DNA of 64,000 bases from Fodinicurvata halophila (GCF_042651425.1 NZ_JBHSCW010000010.1:62001-126000), one strand, 5' to 3'; counted from the first letter of the stretch, positions 26,347 through 35,393 are shown. Made by a program: numbers and translations. Notes: a model not told the origin generated them from the letters alone.

Positions 26347-26390
26347 TTCATTTGGGATTCTTTGCCGAAGGCAAAGCCTCGAAGCATCTC
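26347..26390 (-). repeat. Palindromic interspersed repeat, copy A2 (inverted relative to A1)
   Basis: Read on the minus strand the element is GATGCTTCGAGGC, a hairpin core TTTGCCTTCGGCAAAG, then a degenerate TCCCAAATGA end. The CTTCGAG arm and TTCGG-type loop match A1. The orientation is opposite to A1. Confidence 0.65.
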
Positions 26391-26431
26391 GCCTCAGCCT
26401 TTCGCCCCAGGGGAAATGCCCATACTCCTGT

Positions 26432-27196
26432 TCATGTGAGGGCTTTTCCGTCCTGGAACGAGTCGATAGCCGCCATCTGCTGCTCGATGTCGATGTCGAG
26501 CCAGGAGGTGATCTCCAGCCGGCGGTCGTCCAGGACGTTCTCGGAGGGATGGCTGCTTTGCCAGCGGGCGAGCTGACGGTCGCGCTCGCGCACCAGGGCG
26601 CAGATCTGCGGCCGGAAGAGGCGCAGCATGGCGGTGATCCAGCGGTTGGTGGGCCAGGAGGGGCGTGCATGGCCGATGGCGAAGCGGTCCAGCATGCGGT
26701 TGACCTCGTGGGCGCGATAGAGGGTTTCTCCCGTCACCCAGCGGTTCACGGTGAACAGGGCACGGGCCCTGCCGTGACGGTCCATGGAGATGGCGATCAG
26801 GTGGCAGGGACCGTCCTGCCCGGCCTCCAGCAGGTGTCCGGGTGCCGCCGGCGCCGGCCGGATCCCGCGCGGCATGCCCTCCGGCCCCAGAAAGGTGTGG
26901 AAATGGCCATGCTCCTGGGCCGGCCGCCGATCCGGCGCGTGGGCGTGGTAGTAGTACCGGGCGTGGGTTTCCTTGTCCTCGACGCCGCCGGAGGGATAAG
27001 CCTCCCATTCATAGAAGGGACCCTGGTTGCGCAGGATCTCGGAGATCACGTTGTCGCCGGTGCGCGCGAGCACCGCCTCCACCGTGCGGATCTCCTCGCC
27101 GGCTTCGGCCAGGTCGGCAAGCTCCTGCAGCGACAGGGCCTGGAGCTCCGTCTCTGCGGCGGCGGGGGCGTGGTCCTGCGAGCGCGGCGACTTCAT
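26432..27196 (-). CDS. Uncharacterised His-rich protein, probably DUF6969 family
   Basis: The 254 aa soluble protein begins MKSPRSQDHAPAAAETELQA at ATG 27196. A conserved-looking core runs NVISEILRNQGPFYEWEAYP, ARYYYHAHAPDRRPAQEHGH with HFHTFLGPEGMP, RALFTVNRWVTGETLYR and SWPTNRWITAMLRLFRPQI. The His cluster (HAHAP, HGHFHTF) looks like a metal or phosphate site. I recall this pattern from the family now called DUF6969, which has no known function; the name is from memory and moderate in certainty. The next gene upstream, on the same strand, is a UspA gene 71 bases away, so they may be cotranscribed. Confidence 0.7.
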   Translation of the reverse strand: MKSPRSQDHAPAAAETELQALSLQELADLAEAGEEIRTVEAVLARTGDNVISEILRNQGPFYEWEAYPSGGVEDKETHARYYYHAHAPDRRPAQEHGHFHTFLGPEGMPRGIRPAPAAPGHLLEAGQDGPCHLIAISMDRHGRARALFTVNRWVTGETLYRAHEVNRMLDRFAIGHARPSWPTNRWITAMLRLFRPQICALVRERDRQLARWQSSHPSENVLDDRRLEITSWLDIDIEQQMAAIDSFQDGKALT

Positions 27197-27267
27197 GTCC
27201 GAAGTGATACCCTGCCCGAGGGGATTTGACGAGGGGCCGTGAACCGGCGGGGAAAACGCAGAGGGAT

Positions 27268-27705
27268 TCAGTCGCGCACCACCAGGACCGAGCAGTCGGC
27301 ATGGCGAACCACGCGGGCGGCGTTGGGGCCCAGCAGGTAGTCCTCGAGGCCCGGCCGATGGGCGGCCATGACGATCAGGTCACAGCCCGTTTCCTGCGCA
27401 TAATGCAGGATCTCCCTGTAGATCGTGCCCCGGGCAAGGATGTGCTGCACCTTGATGCCCGCGGGAACATGCTCCTGCACGAAGCTGTGCAGGGCCTGGT
27501 TGCCTTTCTCCAGCGCTTCGCTCTCGAAGCCTTCGGGGAAGTAGCTGCCGACCATGCTGAGGCCGAAGTCGGGGAGCACGCTGATCACGTGCAGGGTCGC
27601 GCCGAAGGTCTGCGCGTACGCGACCGCTGTTTCCAGGGCCTTCTTGTGGGTGTCGGGATCATCCAGATCCACGGCAATCAGTATGTCACGATACATGATG
27701 GTCAC
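27268..27705 (-). CDS. UspA protein of a TRAP transporter operon
   Basis: A 145 aa single-domain universal stress protein: MYRDILIAVDLDDPDTHKKAL at the start, HILARGTIYREILHYAQE in the middle and the ATP-binding loop DLIVMAAHRPGLEDYLLGPNAARVVRHADCSVLVV at the end. It lies 41 bases after the TRAP permease gene on the same strand. In Halomonas elongata the ATP-binding UspA protein TeaD, encoded with TRAP transporter TeaABC, down-regulates ectoine uptake. A similar regulatory role here is inference. Confidence 0.9.
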   Translation of the reverse strand: MTIMYRDILIAVDLDDPDTHKKALETAVAYAQTFGATLHVISVLPDFGLSMVGSYFPEGFESEALEKGNQALHSFVQEHVPAGIKVQHILARGTIYREILHYAQETGCDLIVMAAHRPGLEDYLLGPNAARVVRHADCSVLVVRD

Positions 27706-27746
27706 TTCCGCTCATGACGGGCAGTCCCTCCTCGCTGTTCCCGGTT

Positions 27747-30545
27747 TCAGGCTTCGGCGTGTGCCGTCGGCCGTTCCTCGGCAGGGCGCCGGCGTCGCTG
27801 CAGCAGCCAGATCCCGCCCACCAGCAACAGAGCCGGGACCAGCATGATCTCGCCCGGTGGGCGATCGGGATTGGGCAGCTGGACCGAGGTGACGGTGAAG
27901 CCGAAACCGATGTTGAAGTCGCTGGCCTCGCTGCCCTGGGTCACGCGATCGATGCGCACCTGGTCGCCGGCCGTGGAGACATGGAGCCCGGTGTTCGTGG
28001 ACAGCCGTTCCCCCGGTGTTTCCATAGGCTGGCCCAGGTTCAGCATGATGGTCTTGGTGACTTCGTCGCCCATGTCGTTGAGGCCCTCGACCTCCATGCG
28101 CAGGTAGCTGTTGGGCGGCGCCTCTTCGACGATCTCCATGAGCTCTGTCGGAGGTTGCGGCAGGTAGGCCTCGGTGAACTGGTCGAGGAACAGCCCGGGG
28201 CGGAAGATCATCAGCGCGGCCAGCAGCAGGAGCGCGCTTTCCCAGATACGGCTCCTGGTGACGAAAAAGCCCTGGGTCGCCGCGGCGAAGATCAGCATGG
28301 CGATCTGGGCCGTCACGGCCACCACGACCACATGGGTGATGCTGTCGACCCCGATCAGCAGCAGCTGGGTGTTGAAGATGAAGATGAAGGGCAGGATCAC
28401 CGTGCGCAGGCTGTAGTAGAAGGCCTGGAAGCCCGTCTTGATCGGATCGCCCCGCGATATCGCGGCGGCCGCGAAGGAGGCCAGTCCCACCGGTGGCGTG
28501 ACGTCGGCCATGATGCCGAAGTAGAAGACGAAGAGGTGGACGGCGATCAGGGGCACGACCAGCCCGTTCTGAGGGCCCAGCTCGACGATGACCGGCGCCA
28601 TGATGGTGGCGACGACGATATAGTTGGCCGTGGTCGGCAGCCCCATGCCGAGGACGAGGCAAAGGACAGCGGTGAGGATCAGCATGACCATCAGGTTGCC
28701 GCCGGAAACCGTCTCGACGACCCCGGCCAGGACCTGGCTCAAGCCCGTCTGGGCCACCACGCCGACGATGATGCCGGCGGTGGCCGTGGCGACGGCAATG
28801 CCGACCATGTTGCGGGCGCCGGCAACGAAGCCGGCGGCAAGATCCTCGACGCCCGCCCAGGCGGCCCGTCCGACGCTGCCGGCCTGGCGGTAGACAGCCA
28901 GGATCGGGCGCTGCGTCAGCAGGATGAAGATCATGAAGGCCACGGCATAGAAGGCCGAGAGTCCCGGCGAGAGCCGCTCGATCATCAGGCACCAGATCAG
29001 GATCACCACCGGCAGCAGGAAATAGAGGCCGGATTTGACCGTGGGCCCTGCCTCGGGAAGCTGAAGAATCGGTGAATTGGGGTCGTCCAGGTGCAGTTCG
29101 GGCACTCGCGAGGCCTGCCAGAGCAGCGCCAGGTAGGCGGCAAGAACCAGCAGCAGGATGACGATCAGCGAGGCCTCGCCCGCCACGACCTTGATCCAGC
29201 CGATGCCGTAGTAGACCAGTCCGGAGAGGATGATCAGGCTGGTGACCGTGATGCCCACTCTGACCAAAGTGCCCATCAACGTGGTCGGCTTGCGCTTGGG
29301 TAGGCCCTGCAGGCCCATCTTTAGGGCCTCGAGATGGACGATGTAGAGCAGCGCCACGTAGGTGATGACGGCCGGCAGGAAGGCGTGCTTGATGATCTGG
29401 ATATAGGGGATGCCCACGTACTCGATCATCAGGAAGGCGGCCGCGCCCATGACCGGCGGCATGATCTGGCCGTTCACGGAACTGGAGACCTCGATCGCGC
29501 CGGCCTGCTCGGGCTTGTAGCCGACCCTCTTCATCAGCGGGATGGTGAAGGTGCCCGTGGTCACCGTGTTGGCGATGGAGGAGCCGGAAATGATGCCCGT
29601 CATGCCCGAGGAGACCACCGCCGCCTTGGCCGGTCCACCGCGCATGTGCCCAAGGAAGGCGAAGGCAACCTGGATGAAGTAGTTGCCGGCCCCGGCCTTG
29701 TCGAGCATCGAGCCGAACAGCACGAAAAGGAACACGAAGCTGGTGGAGACCCCCAGGGCGATGCCGAACACGCCCTCCTGCGTCAGCCACTGCTGGGAGG
29801 CCATACGGCTGAAGGAGGCACCGCCGTGGGCGATCATGTCCGGCATGTAGGGCCCGGCGAAGGCATAGATCAGAAAGACCACTGCAATGCTCGTCAGCGC
29901 CGGCCCCAGAGAGCGGCGCGAGGCTTCGAGCAGCAGGACCATGCCGATGCCGGAGACCACGAGGTCCGAGAGGATCGGTGCGCCCGGGCGCTGGGTCAGC
30001 TGCTCGTAGAAGACGAAGAGATAGAGGACACTGGCGACCGCCAGCAGGGCCAAGACCCAGTCCAGCAGGGGAATGCGACTGAGCGGCGCCGGGCGGAAGG
30101 AGCCCAGGCAGACAAGCAGCGCGGTCAGGCCGGTCGCGCCGAATATGACTGCGCGCTGGCCGTCGCCGCCAAGGAATTCCATAGCCGCGTACACCAGCGT
30201 GACAAGGCCGCCGAGGCCGAAGAGGCTGCTGTAGATCGGATAGCCCCGGGCGCTGCTGAGCATGCCCGGAAAGGACAGGAAGGCCAGGAAAATGGCGAAG
30301 GCCAGGTGGATGGAGCGGGCCTGTGTGGAATTGAAGATGCCGAACCCGAGGATGAAGGGCAGGGGCGAGGCGATCCAGACCTGGAAGGCCGACCAGAGAA
30401 AGGCCACCGTGAGGATGAGGCGCTTCGGAAGGCCTTCGGGCACGCGGGCGCCGGTTTCAACCTGGGCGACCAGATCCTGTGCCGAGTCCTGGGAATTTGC
30501 CGTATTCCGGGAAGTCTGCGTCTCGCCCGTCTCGCTGTTCGTCAT
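27747..30545 (-). CDS. Fused TRAP transporter permease (4TM/12TM) with C-terminal DUF3394-type domain
   Basis: At 932 aa this is a fusion of the small (DctQ-like) and large (DctM-like) membrane subunits. Residues 45-210 are the small part. The large part runs from about 230 with FGSMLDKAGAGNYFIQVAFA, GGPAKAAVVSSGMTGIISGS and MGAAAFLMIEYVGIPY as characteristic stretches. The last 150 residues form a mostly soluble, PDZ-like domain (VEGLNDMGDEVTKTIMLNLG...) closed by one membrane segment and RRRR, matching TRAP permeases with DUF3394. The Asp/Glu-rich N-terminus is cytoplasmic. It works with the TAXI binding protein encoded 121 bases upstream and uses a Na+ or H+ gradient for uptake. Confidence 0.92.
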   Translation of the reverse strand: MTNSETGETQTSRNTANSQDSAQDLVAQVETGARVPEGLPKRLILTVAFLWSAFQVWIASPLPFILGFGIFNSTQARSIHLAFAIFLAFLSFPGMLSSARGYPIYSSLFGLGGLVTLVYAAMEFLGGDGQRAVIFGATGLTALLVCLGSFRPAPLSRIPLLDWVLALLAVASVLYLFVFYEQLTQRPGAPILSDLVVSGIGMVLLLEASRRSLGPALTSIAVVFLIYAFAGPYMPDMIAHGGASFSRMASQQWLTQEGVFGIALGVSTSFVFLFVLFGSMLDKAGAGNYFIQVAFAFLGHMRGGPAKAAVVSSGMTGIISGSSIANTVTTGTFTIPLMKRVGYKPEQAGAIEVSSSVNGQIMPPVMGAAAFLMIEYVGIPYIQIIKHAFLPAVITYVALLYIVHLEALKMGLQGLPKRKPTTLMGTLVRVGITVTSLIILSGLVYYGIGWIKVVAGEASLIVILLLVLAAYLALLWQASRVPELHLDDPNSPILQLPEAGPTVKSGLYFLLPVVILIWCLMIERLSPGLSAFYAVAFMIFILLTQRPILAVYRQAGSVGRAAWAGVEDLAAGFVAGARNMVGIAVATATAGIIVGVVAQTGLSQVLAGVVETVSGGNLMVMLILTAVLCLVLGMGLPTTANYIVVATIMAPVIVELGPQNGLVVPLIAVHLFVFYFGIMADVTPPVGLASFAAAAISRGDPIKTGFQAFYYSLRTVILPFIFIFNTQLLLIGVDSITHVVVVAVTAQIAMLIFAAATQGFFVTRSRIWESALLLLAALMIFRPGLFLDQFTEAYLPQPPTELMEIVEEAPPNSYLRMEVEGLNDMGDEVTKTIMLNLGQPMETPGERLSTNTGLHVSTAGDQVRIDRVTQGSEASDFNIGFGFTVTSVQLPNPDRPPGEIMLVPALLLVGGIWLLQRRRRPAEERPTAHAEA

Positions 30546-30666
30546 GCCGCGCCCCGAATGTCTTCACCCCTTGACCTGCCCGCTCGTGGCGCACTGCGGC
30601 AAGGGAACGAATGAGAAACGGAAAAGAACCGGGGGCGCACTGGCGCCCCCGGTTCCAGGCCAAAGC

Positions 30667-31653
30667 TTACTCTTCGAGGAGGCCTTCTTCCTCGTAGTAC
30701 TTCTTGGCACCGGGATGCAGCGGTGCGGAGTTGCCGTCGTTGGCCATGGCATCTGCCTCCAGGACCTCGAAGGCCGGATGCAGGCCCTTGAAGGTGTCCA
30801 GGTTGTCGAAGACAGCCTTGGTCACCTGGTACACGGCGTCTTCCTTCACATCAGTGGAGGTAACCAGCGTCGCACCGACGCCGAATGTGTTCACGTCTTC
30901 CTCGTTGTTGTACATGCCGGCCGGGATGGTGGCATTGAAGTAGTAGGGATATTCCTCGACCACCTGGTCGATGATCTCACCTTCAACCGGCACGATGACG
31001 GCGTCACAGGTGGCAATCGGCTCTTCGATGGAGCCGCTGGGGTGGCCGACAGAGAAGACGAAGGCGTCGTAGTTGTTGTCGCAAAGCGCCTGCGCCTGTT
31101 CACGGGACGGCAGCTCCGAGGTCTGCTCGAAGTCGTCCTGGGTCCAGCCGTATTCGTCCATCAGGAGGTCCATGATGTTGCGCTGGCCGGAACCGGGGTT
31201 GCCGATGTTGACGCGCTTGCCCTTCAGGTCCTCGAAGCTCTCGATGCCGGAATCGGGGCGTGCCACCAGGGTGAAGGGCTCCGGATGCAGCGAGAAGACG
31301 GAGCGCAGGTCCTCGTTGGCGCCGTCGTCTTCCATGGCGCCCTCGCCATGATAGGCGAAGTACTGCACGTCGGACTGGGCCACGCCGAAGTCGAGCTCGC
31401 CTTCGCGGATGGCGTTCACATTGAATACCGATCCGCCGGTGCTCTCCGCCGAACAGCGGATGCCGTGCTCGGAGCGGCCCTGGTTCACCAGGCGGCAGAT
31501 CGCACCGCCGGCCGGATAATAGACGCCGGTGACGCCGCCCGTGCCGATGGTAATGAAGCGCTGGTCCTGGGCCTGGGCGTCCGGAGTTGCCAGGCTTCCA
31601 TATGCGCCGGCCGCAAGCGCGGCAACGGCAGCGGTAAGTGCGAGTTTTTTCAT
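30667..31653 (-). CDS. TAXI-family TRAP transporter solute-binding protein
   Basis: The 328 aa periplasmic protein has a signal peptide cleaved after AQA (about residue 28), then RFITIGTGGVTGVYYPAGGAICRLVN, the TAXI-family signature. Other family stretches are ELDFGVAQSDVQYFAYHG and LKGKRVNIGNPGSGQRNIMD. TAXI proteins bind compounds such as glutamate or other organic acids. The gene leads a three-gene operon with the fused permease and UspA gene. The mature protein is rich in Asp and Glu (EDDGANEDL, EEEG), consistent with a salt-adapted periplasm, though this is only suggestive. Confidence 0.93.
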   Translation of the reverse strand: MKKLALTAAVAALAAGAYGSLATPDAQAQDQRFITIGTGGVTGVYYPAGGAICRLVNQGRSEHGIRCSAESTGGSVFNVNAIREGELDFGVAQSDVQYFAYHGEGAMEDDGANEDLRSVFSLHPEPFTLVARPDSGIESFEDLKGKRVNIGNPGSGQRNIMDLLMDEYGWTQDDFEQTSELPSREQAQALCDNNYDAFVFSVGHPSGSIEEPIATCDAVIVPVEGEIIDQVVEEYPYYFNATIPAGMYNNEEDVNTFGVGATLVTSTDVKEDAVYQVTKAVFDNLDTFKGLHPAFEVLEADAMANDGNSAPLHPGAKKYYEEEGLLEE

Positions 31654-32069
31654 TCTCGGTATCCTTCTTTACTGCTTGATCCTTGTGCGGCGAGCCCCGG
31701 TGTGCAGGGCCGGCCTCACACGAAGGGGCGCCGGAAAGCCGGCCGAACTCCCTTCAGGCGGCGCCGGCCGATCATCCGGACATGCAGACTCGAATCTGTT
31801 GCCCGAGGCCGGTTCGCAGCTGCGGTTTGCCACCTATGGTCATGAGTTCTGTCGGCGTTTCCCAAGGCTCACCCGTTCACTGTCGTTGTGCGGCGGCATC
31901 TTCCGTGCCGCCTTTCAGGGTAAAATTAAACACCTTTTTCCGCCTGGCGCCACCCCCAAGATACAGCAAATGTGCCGATACCGGAGGACACGCAGGGCTC
32001 CTTGAGACGGTGCAATCTTAAGGCGAGGTTGTAAACAGGTGGTTCATATCGAAGGAAAAAATGAGTCGA
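31654..32069. other. 416-base intergenic region, upstream of the TRAP operon
   Basis: No reading frame here resembles a protein. The region carries several GCCGGC-rich inverted stretches near 31725-31775 and an AT-rich patch at 31919-31935. It must hold the TRAP operon promoter (minus strand) and the end of the BKACE transcript. I could not identify a convincing -35/-10 or -24/-12 pair. Confidence 0.6.
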
Positions 32070-32915
32070 TCAGGCCCGATGCAGTGCGGCCAGCAACTCC
32101 CTGGCTGTGGCGGCGTCGGCCAAGGGGCGGCCCATGCTCTTTGCCGCGGCGGCTGCGGCGCGGACCAGGGCGGCGTTGTCCGGTGCCGTCCCGCCGCTGG
32201 GCAGGTGCAGGTTGTTCTCGAAGCCGATTCGTGCGTGTCCGCCCAGGGCCGTGGCGGCAGCAGCGCAGGCACATTCGCGGGGCCCGAAGGCACAGACGGC
32301 CCAGCTATGCGCCTTGCTGTTGGCCTCGAGGAAGGGCAGCAGCTCCTTGGGGTGCGAGGTCATGTCCTGGCTGTAGCGGCCCAGGACAAAGAGCACGAAA
32401 TGGCGACGGGACGGAATGATGCCGCGCTCGGTCAGGTCGTTGAAGCGCAGCAGGTCCTCGGCGTCGTAGAGGATGAACTGGGGCGAGATGTTGGCCTCGT
32501 CCAGCCAGGCCATGAAGCGGCCGGCCTCCTCCTCCGCCTCGGCATCGGGCACCAGTTCGCGCACCGCCAGGCTGACGGCCTCGGGTTCCACGGCGCGCAC
32601 GCAGTCCATCTGCTGGTGGCGGTCATAGAGGCCGACAGCCTCGGTGGTGATCTGGATGATCAGGTCCTGGCCGACGGCCTCGCGGACAGCCGCGATGGCC
32701 TCGCGGTAGCGACCGGCATCCAGGCTATGGCGTTCCGCATCGTCGCGCACATGCAGGTGCAGCAGGCTGGCGCCTGCCTTGTGGCAATCCCGTGCCGTCA
32801 CGGCCAGCTCTTCGGGCGTGATCGGAACACGGCGGTGATCGGCCTTCGTCTTGCGCGCGCCGTTTGGGGCCACCGCCAGGATCAGTGGATCCCAGTCCTC
32901 CGCTGTTGTGGTCAT
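32070..32915 (-). CDS. Beta-keto acid cleavage enzyme (BKACE, DUF849 family)
   Basis: The 281 aa TIM-barrel enzyme has the zinc-site motif SLLHLHVRDD near residue 50, plus ILAVAPNGARKTKADHR at the N-terminus, IIQITTEAVG in mid-barrel and ARIGFENNLHLPSGG near the end, all typical of 3-keto-5-aminohexanoate cleavage (Kce) relatives. BKACE enzymes condense a beta-keto acid with acetyl-CoA to give acetoacetate and a new CoA ester. The ATG overlaps the stop of the class III aminotransferase gene (ATGA). The pair suggests conversion of an omega- or beta-amino acid to a beta-keto acid, then its cleavage. The substrate is unknown. Confidence 0.9.
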   Translation of the reverse strand: MTTTAEDWDPLILAVAPNGARKTKADHRRVPITPEELAVTARDCHKAGASLLHLHVRDDAERHSLDAGRYREAIAAVREAVGQDLIIQITTEAVGLYDRHQQMDCVRAVEPEAVSLAVRELVPDAEAEEEAGRFMAWLDEANISPQFILYDAEDLLRFNDLTERGIIPSRRHFVLFVLGRYSQDMTSHPKELLPFLEANSKAHSWAVCAFGPRECACAAAATALGGHARIGFENNLHLPSGGTAPDNAALVRAAAAAAKSMGRPLADAATARELLAALHRA

Positions 32916-34252
32916 GAAGCCACTCCGATCTCATGCAGGGCCCCCTGAACGGCCCCCTCGAGCCGGTCGAGAATCTCCTGGACCTGCTGCTCGCCGATGA
33001 TGAAGGGCGGGGCCAGCAGGACATGGTCGCCGGCCTGGCCGTCGACCGTGCCGCCGTTGGGATAGCACATGAGGCCATGATCCATGGCCTGGGCCTTGAT
33101 GCGGGCGAAGAGCCTGTGGGACGGGTCGAAGGGCTGCTTCGTGGCGCGGTCCTCGACCAGCTCCACGCCGATGAACAGGCCGCGGCCACGGATGTCGCCC
33201 ACATGCGGATGATTGCCGAAGCGCTCCTCCAGGCCCTGGCGCAGGAGCGCGCCCTGGTGGCGGACGCGGTCCAGCAGGCCCTCGCGCTCGATGGTGCGCT
33301 GAACCTCCAGGGCGCCAGCGCAGGCCGTGGCATGGCCGATGTAGGTGAAGCCGTGCTGGAAGGCGCCGCTGCCGCCGACGATGGTGTCGTGGATCGCACC
33401 CGACAGCAGGCAGGCGCCGACGGGCTGGTAACCGGCGCCCAGTCCCTTGGCGCAGGTCAGGATGTCCGGGGCAATGCCGTCCTCCTCGCAGGCGAAGAGA
33501 TGGCCGGTGCGGCCCATGCCGCTCATGATTTCGTCGAGGATCAGCAGCACGCCGTGCCGGTCGCAGACCTCGCGGATGTGCTTGAGATAGCCGGGCACCG
33601 GCTCCACCGCGCCCAGGGTCGCGCCGACCACCGTCTCGGCGACGAAGCCGATGACGGTCTCGGGGCCCAATTCGCGGATTTTCGCGTCCAGCTCGTCGGC
33701 CAGGCGCTGGGCATAGGCCGCCTCGCTCTCCGCGGCCGGTTTCTCGCGATAGGCAAAGCAGGGCGAGACATGGTTGGCCGGCAGCAGGATGGGCTCGTAG
33801 ACCGCGCGCCGGCCCGGATTGCCGCCGATGGACAGCGCCCCCAGCGTGTTGCCGTGATAACTCTGCCGCCGGGCGATGAAGTGGCGGCGCTGCGGTTCCC
33901 CCTTCTCGTAGAAGTACTGGCGGGCCAGCTTCATGGCGGTCTCGTTGGCCTCCGAGCCGCCGGAGACGAAGTAGACTTTGCTGAGATCGCCCGGGGCGCG
34001 GGCCACCAGGTGCTCGCCCAACTCCTCGGAGGGCCGGTTGGCGAAGAAGCCGGTGTGCGCGTAGGGCAGCTGGTCCAGCTGGGCCTTGATGGCCTCGACC
34101 ACGGCCTTGTGGCTGTGGCCCAGGCAGGAGACGGCTGCGCCACCCGAAGCGTCGAGATAGCGCTTGCCGTTGCTGTCGATGACATAGGGTCCGTCCCCGC
34201 CGACGGCGACGGGCAGGGACTGGCGGGGTTGGCGGTGCAGGATGGCAGTCAT
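32912..34252 (-). CDS. Class III PLP-dependent aminotransferase
   Basis: The 446 aa protein has the full subgroup pattern: SGGSEANETAMKLARQYF, the PLP-contacting LLILDEIMSGMGRTG (Asp binds the pyridine N), Lys in DILTCAKGLGAGYQPVG and the TYIGHATACAGALEV stretch. The family acts on omega-amino groups (beta-alanine, GABA, taurine, putrescine and similar). It overlaps the BKACE gene, so its keto-acid product may be the BKACE substrate. It begins 67 bases after a REC-LuxR regulator gene on the same strand, so regulator and enzymes may be co-expressed. Confidence 0.93.
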   Translation of the reverse strand: MTAILHRQPRQSLPVAVGGDGPYVIDSNGKRYLDASGGAAVSCLGHSHKAVVEAIKAQLDQLPYAHTGFFANRPSEELGEHLVARAPGDLSKVYFVSGGSEANETAMKLARQYFYEKGEPQRRHFIARRQSYHGNTLGALSIGGNPGRRAVYEPILLPANHVSPCFAYREKPAAESEAAYAQRLADELDAKIRELGPETVIGFVAETVVGATLGAVEPVPGYLKHIREVCDRHGVLLILDEIMSGMGRTGHLFACEEDGIAPDILTCAKGLGAGYQPVGACLLSGAIHDTIVGGSGAFQHGFTYIGHATACAGALEVQRTIEREGLLDRVRHQGALLRQGLEERFGNHPHVGDIRGRGLFIGVELVEDRATKQPFDPSHRLFARIKAQAMDHGLMCYPNGGTVDGQAGDHVLLAPPFIIGEQQVQEILDRLEGAVQGALHEIGVAS

Positions 34253-34319
34253 GCGCGAAGCTTAGGCGCGCGGATTGACACCATCAAGCGCAACGTCCGC
34301 GAAACCCGGCTGCCGCGGT

Positions 34320-35393
34320 TCAGAGCGGTGCGATGCTGGCCAGGCCGGTCAGGACCAGGGCCACCAGATCGGCCTGGCGGTTGGTGCCGGTCTTGTCGAA
34401 GAGGTTGCGCAGGTGAAAGGCGACCGTCGTCTGGGACACGCCAAGATCTTCGGCGATCTGCTCGGTCCGCCGCCCCTGGGCTAGCGCGCGGGCGACTTCG
34501 CTCTCGGTCGGGGTCAGGTCAAACAGCTCTGCAAGGACGGAACTCGGCACTTCGGTTCGGCGTTCGGGATCGGAGAGGAAGACGACCACCAGAGGCTCGT
34601 CTGCCGCGCCCTCTGTCGCCCCGGGCAAGGCGCAGGATATCAGGAGGAGGTCGCGCCGACCCGAAGGGCGCGGTATGGAGAGGCTGGCGATGTGCTCCTG
34701 GCTCTCCCGCGCGAGCGCGCAGCTTTCGGCCAGCAGCGTGCGCAACTCGCGGCTCAGGGCTGCCGAGTCCGTGCGCAATTCGCGGTCGATCGCCAGCCCG
34801 TCCCGGGCCTGATGCATGGCTGTTGCCGCGCGGTTGGCGGAGACGACCCCGTCCTGCCCGATCAGCACGACGCCGAACGACAGCATGTCCAGGACACGGT
34901 GCAATCCGGAGCGCTCGCCGGTTCGAGAGTCGGCCAGGGCCTCGCGGAGCTGGTCCAGCTCGCGGCTGGCCAGGGCGTTCATGCGCTGCACCTGTGACAG
35001 GCGCGACTCGATGCTGGCCAGCATCAGGTCGTAGTCCACCGGCTTGACCAGATAGTCGTCCGCGCCCGCACGCTTGCCGTTGATGACCTCCTCGCGCTGG
35101 CTCAGCGCCGTCAGGAAGACGAAGGGGACATCGGCTAGCGCGGGCCACCTGTTTCGCACGGCCTCGAGCAGTTCGTAGCCGTCGAGGTTCGGCATGGAGA
35201 TGTCGCACAGGATAAGGTCCGGGCGCAGGGTCTCCAGAAGCGTCAGGGCTTGCAGGCCGTCACTTGCCCCAACCGCATTGTAGCCGGCCCCGGAGAGTTC
35301 CTCGACGATGTCCTGTCGCAGGTAGGTTTCGTCCTCGATGCAGAGGATCGTTGCGCCCGTCCTGCCTGCTGCCGTCTGCGAATGCTGTTCCAC
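34320..35393 (-). CDS. Response regulator with REC, PAS-like and LuxR-type HTH domains
   Basis: The 357 aa protein begins with a REC domain (ILCIEDETYLRQDIVEEL; phospho-Asp in DLILCDISMPNLDG; Lys in DDYLVKPVDYDLM). A coiled-coil linker (RMNALASRELDQLREAL) leads to a PAS-like segment (LSFGVVLIGQDGVVSANRAA). A C-terminal LuxR HTH follows: LTPTESEVARALAQGRRTEQ with IAEDLGVSQTTVAFHLRNLF. A sensor domain between receiver and HTH is uncommon and suggests two inputs. A periplasmic sensor and histidine kinase lie about 3 kb away on the other strand, but pairing is unproven. The aminotransferase/BKACE genes are directly downstream. Confidence 0.88.
   Translation of the reverse strand: MEQHSQTAAGRTGATILCIEDETYLRQDIVEELSGAGYNAVGASDGLQALTLLETLRPDLILCDISMPNLDGYELLEAVRNRWPALADVPFVFLTALSQREEVINGKRAGADDYLVKPVDYDLMLASIESRLSQVQRMNALASRELDQLREALADSRTGERSGLHRVLDMLSFGVVLIGQDGVVSANRAATAMHQARDGLAIDRELRTDSAALSRELRTLLAESCALARESQEHIASLSIPRPSGRRDLLLISCALPGATEGAADEPLVVVFLSDPERRTEVPSSVLAELFDLTPTESEVARALAQGRRTEQIAEDLGVSQTTVAFHLRNLFDKTGTNRQADLVALVLTGLASIAPL

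Noticed and set aside
27712..29790. 692-codon frame overlapping the TRAP permease on the same strand
   Set aside because: Translation is Arg/Gly/His/Pro-rich out-of-frame sequence; the permease frame has clear membrane segments.
31919..32000. Possible sigma-54 site upstream of the TRAP operon (CGGCAC...TTGC on the minus strand)
   Set aside because: The GG-to-GC spacing is about three bases too short for a -24/-12 promoter.
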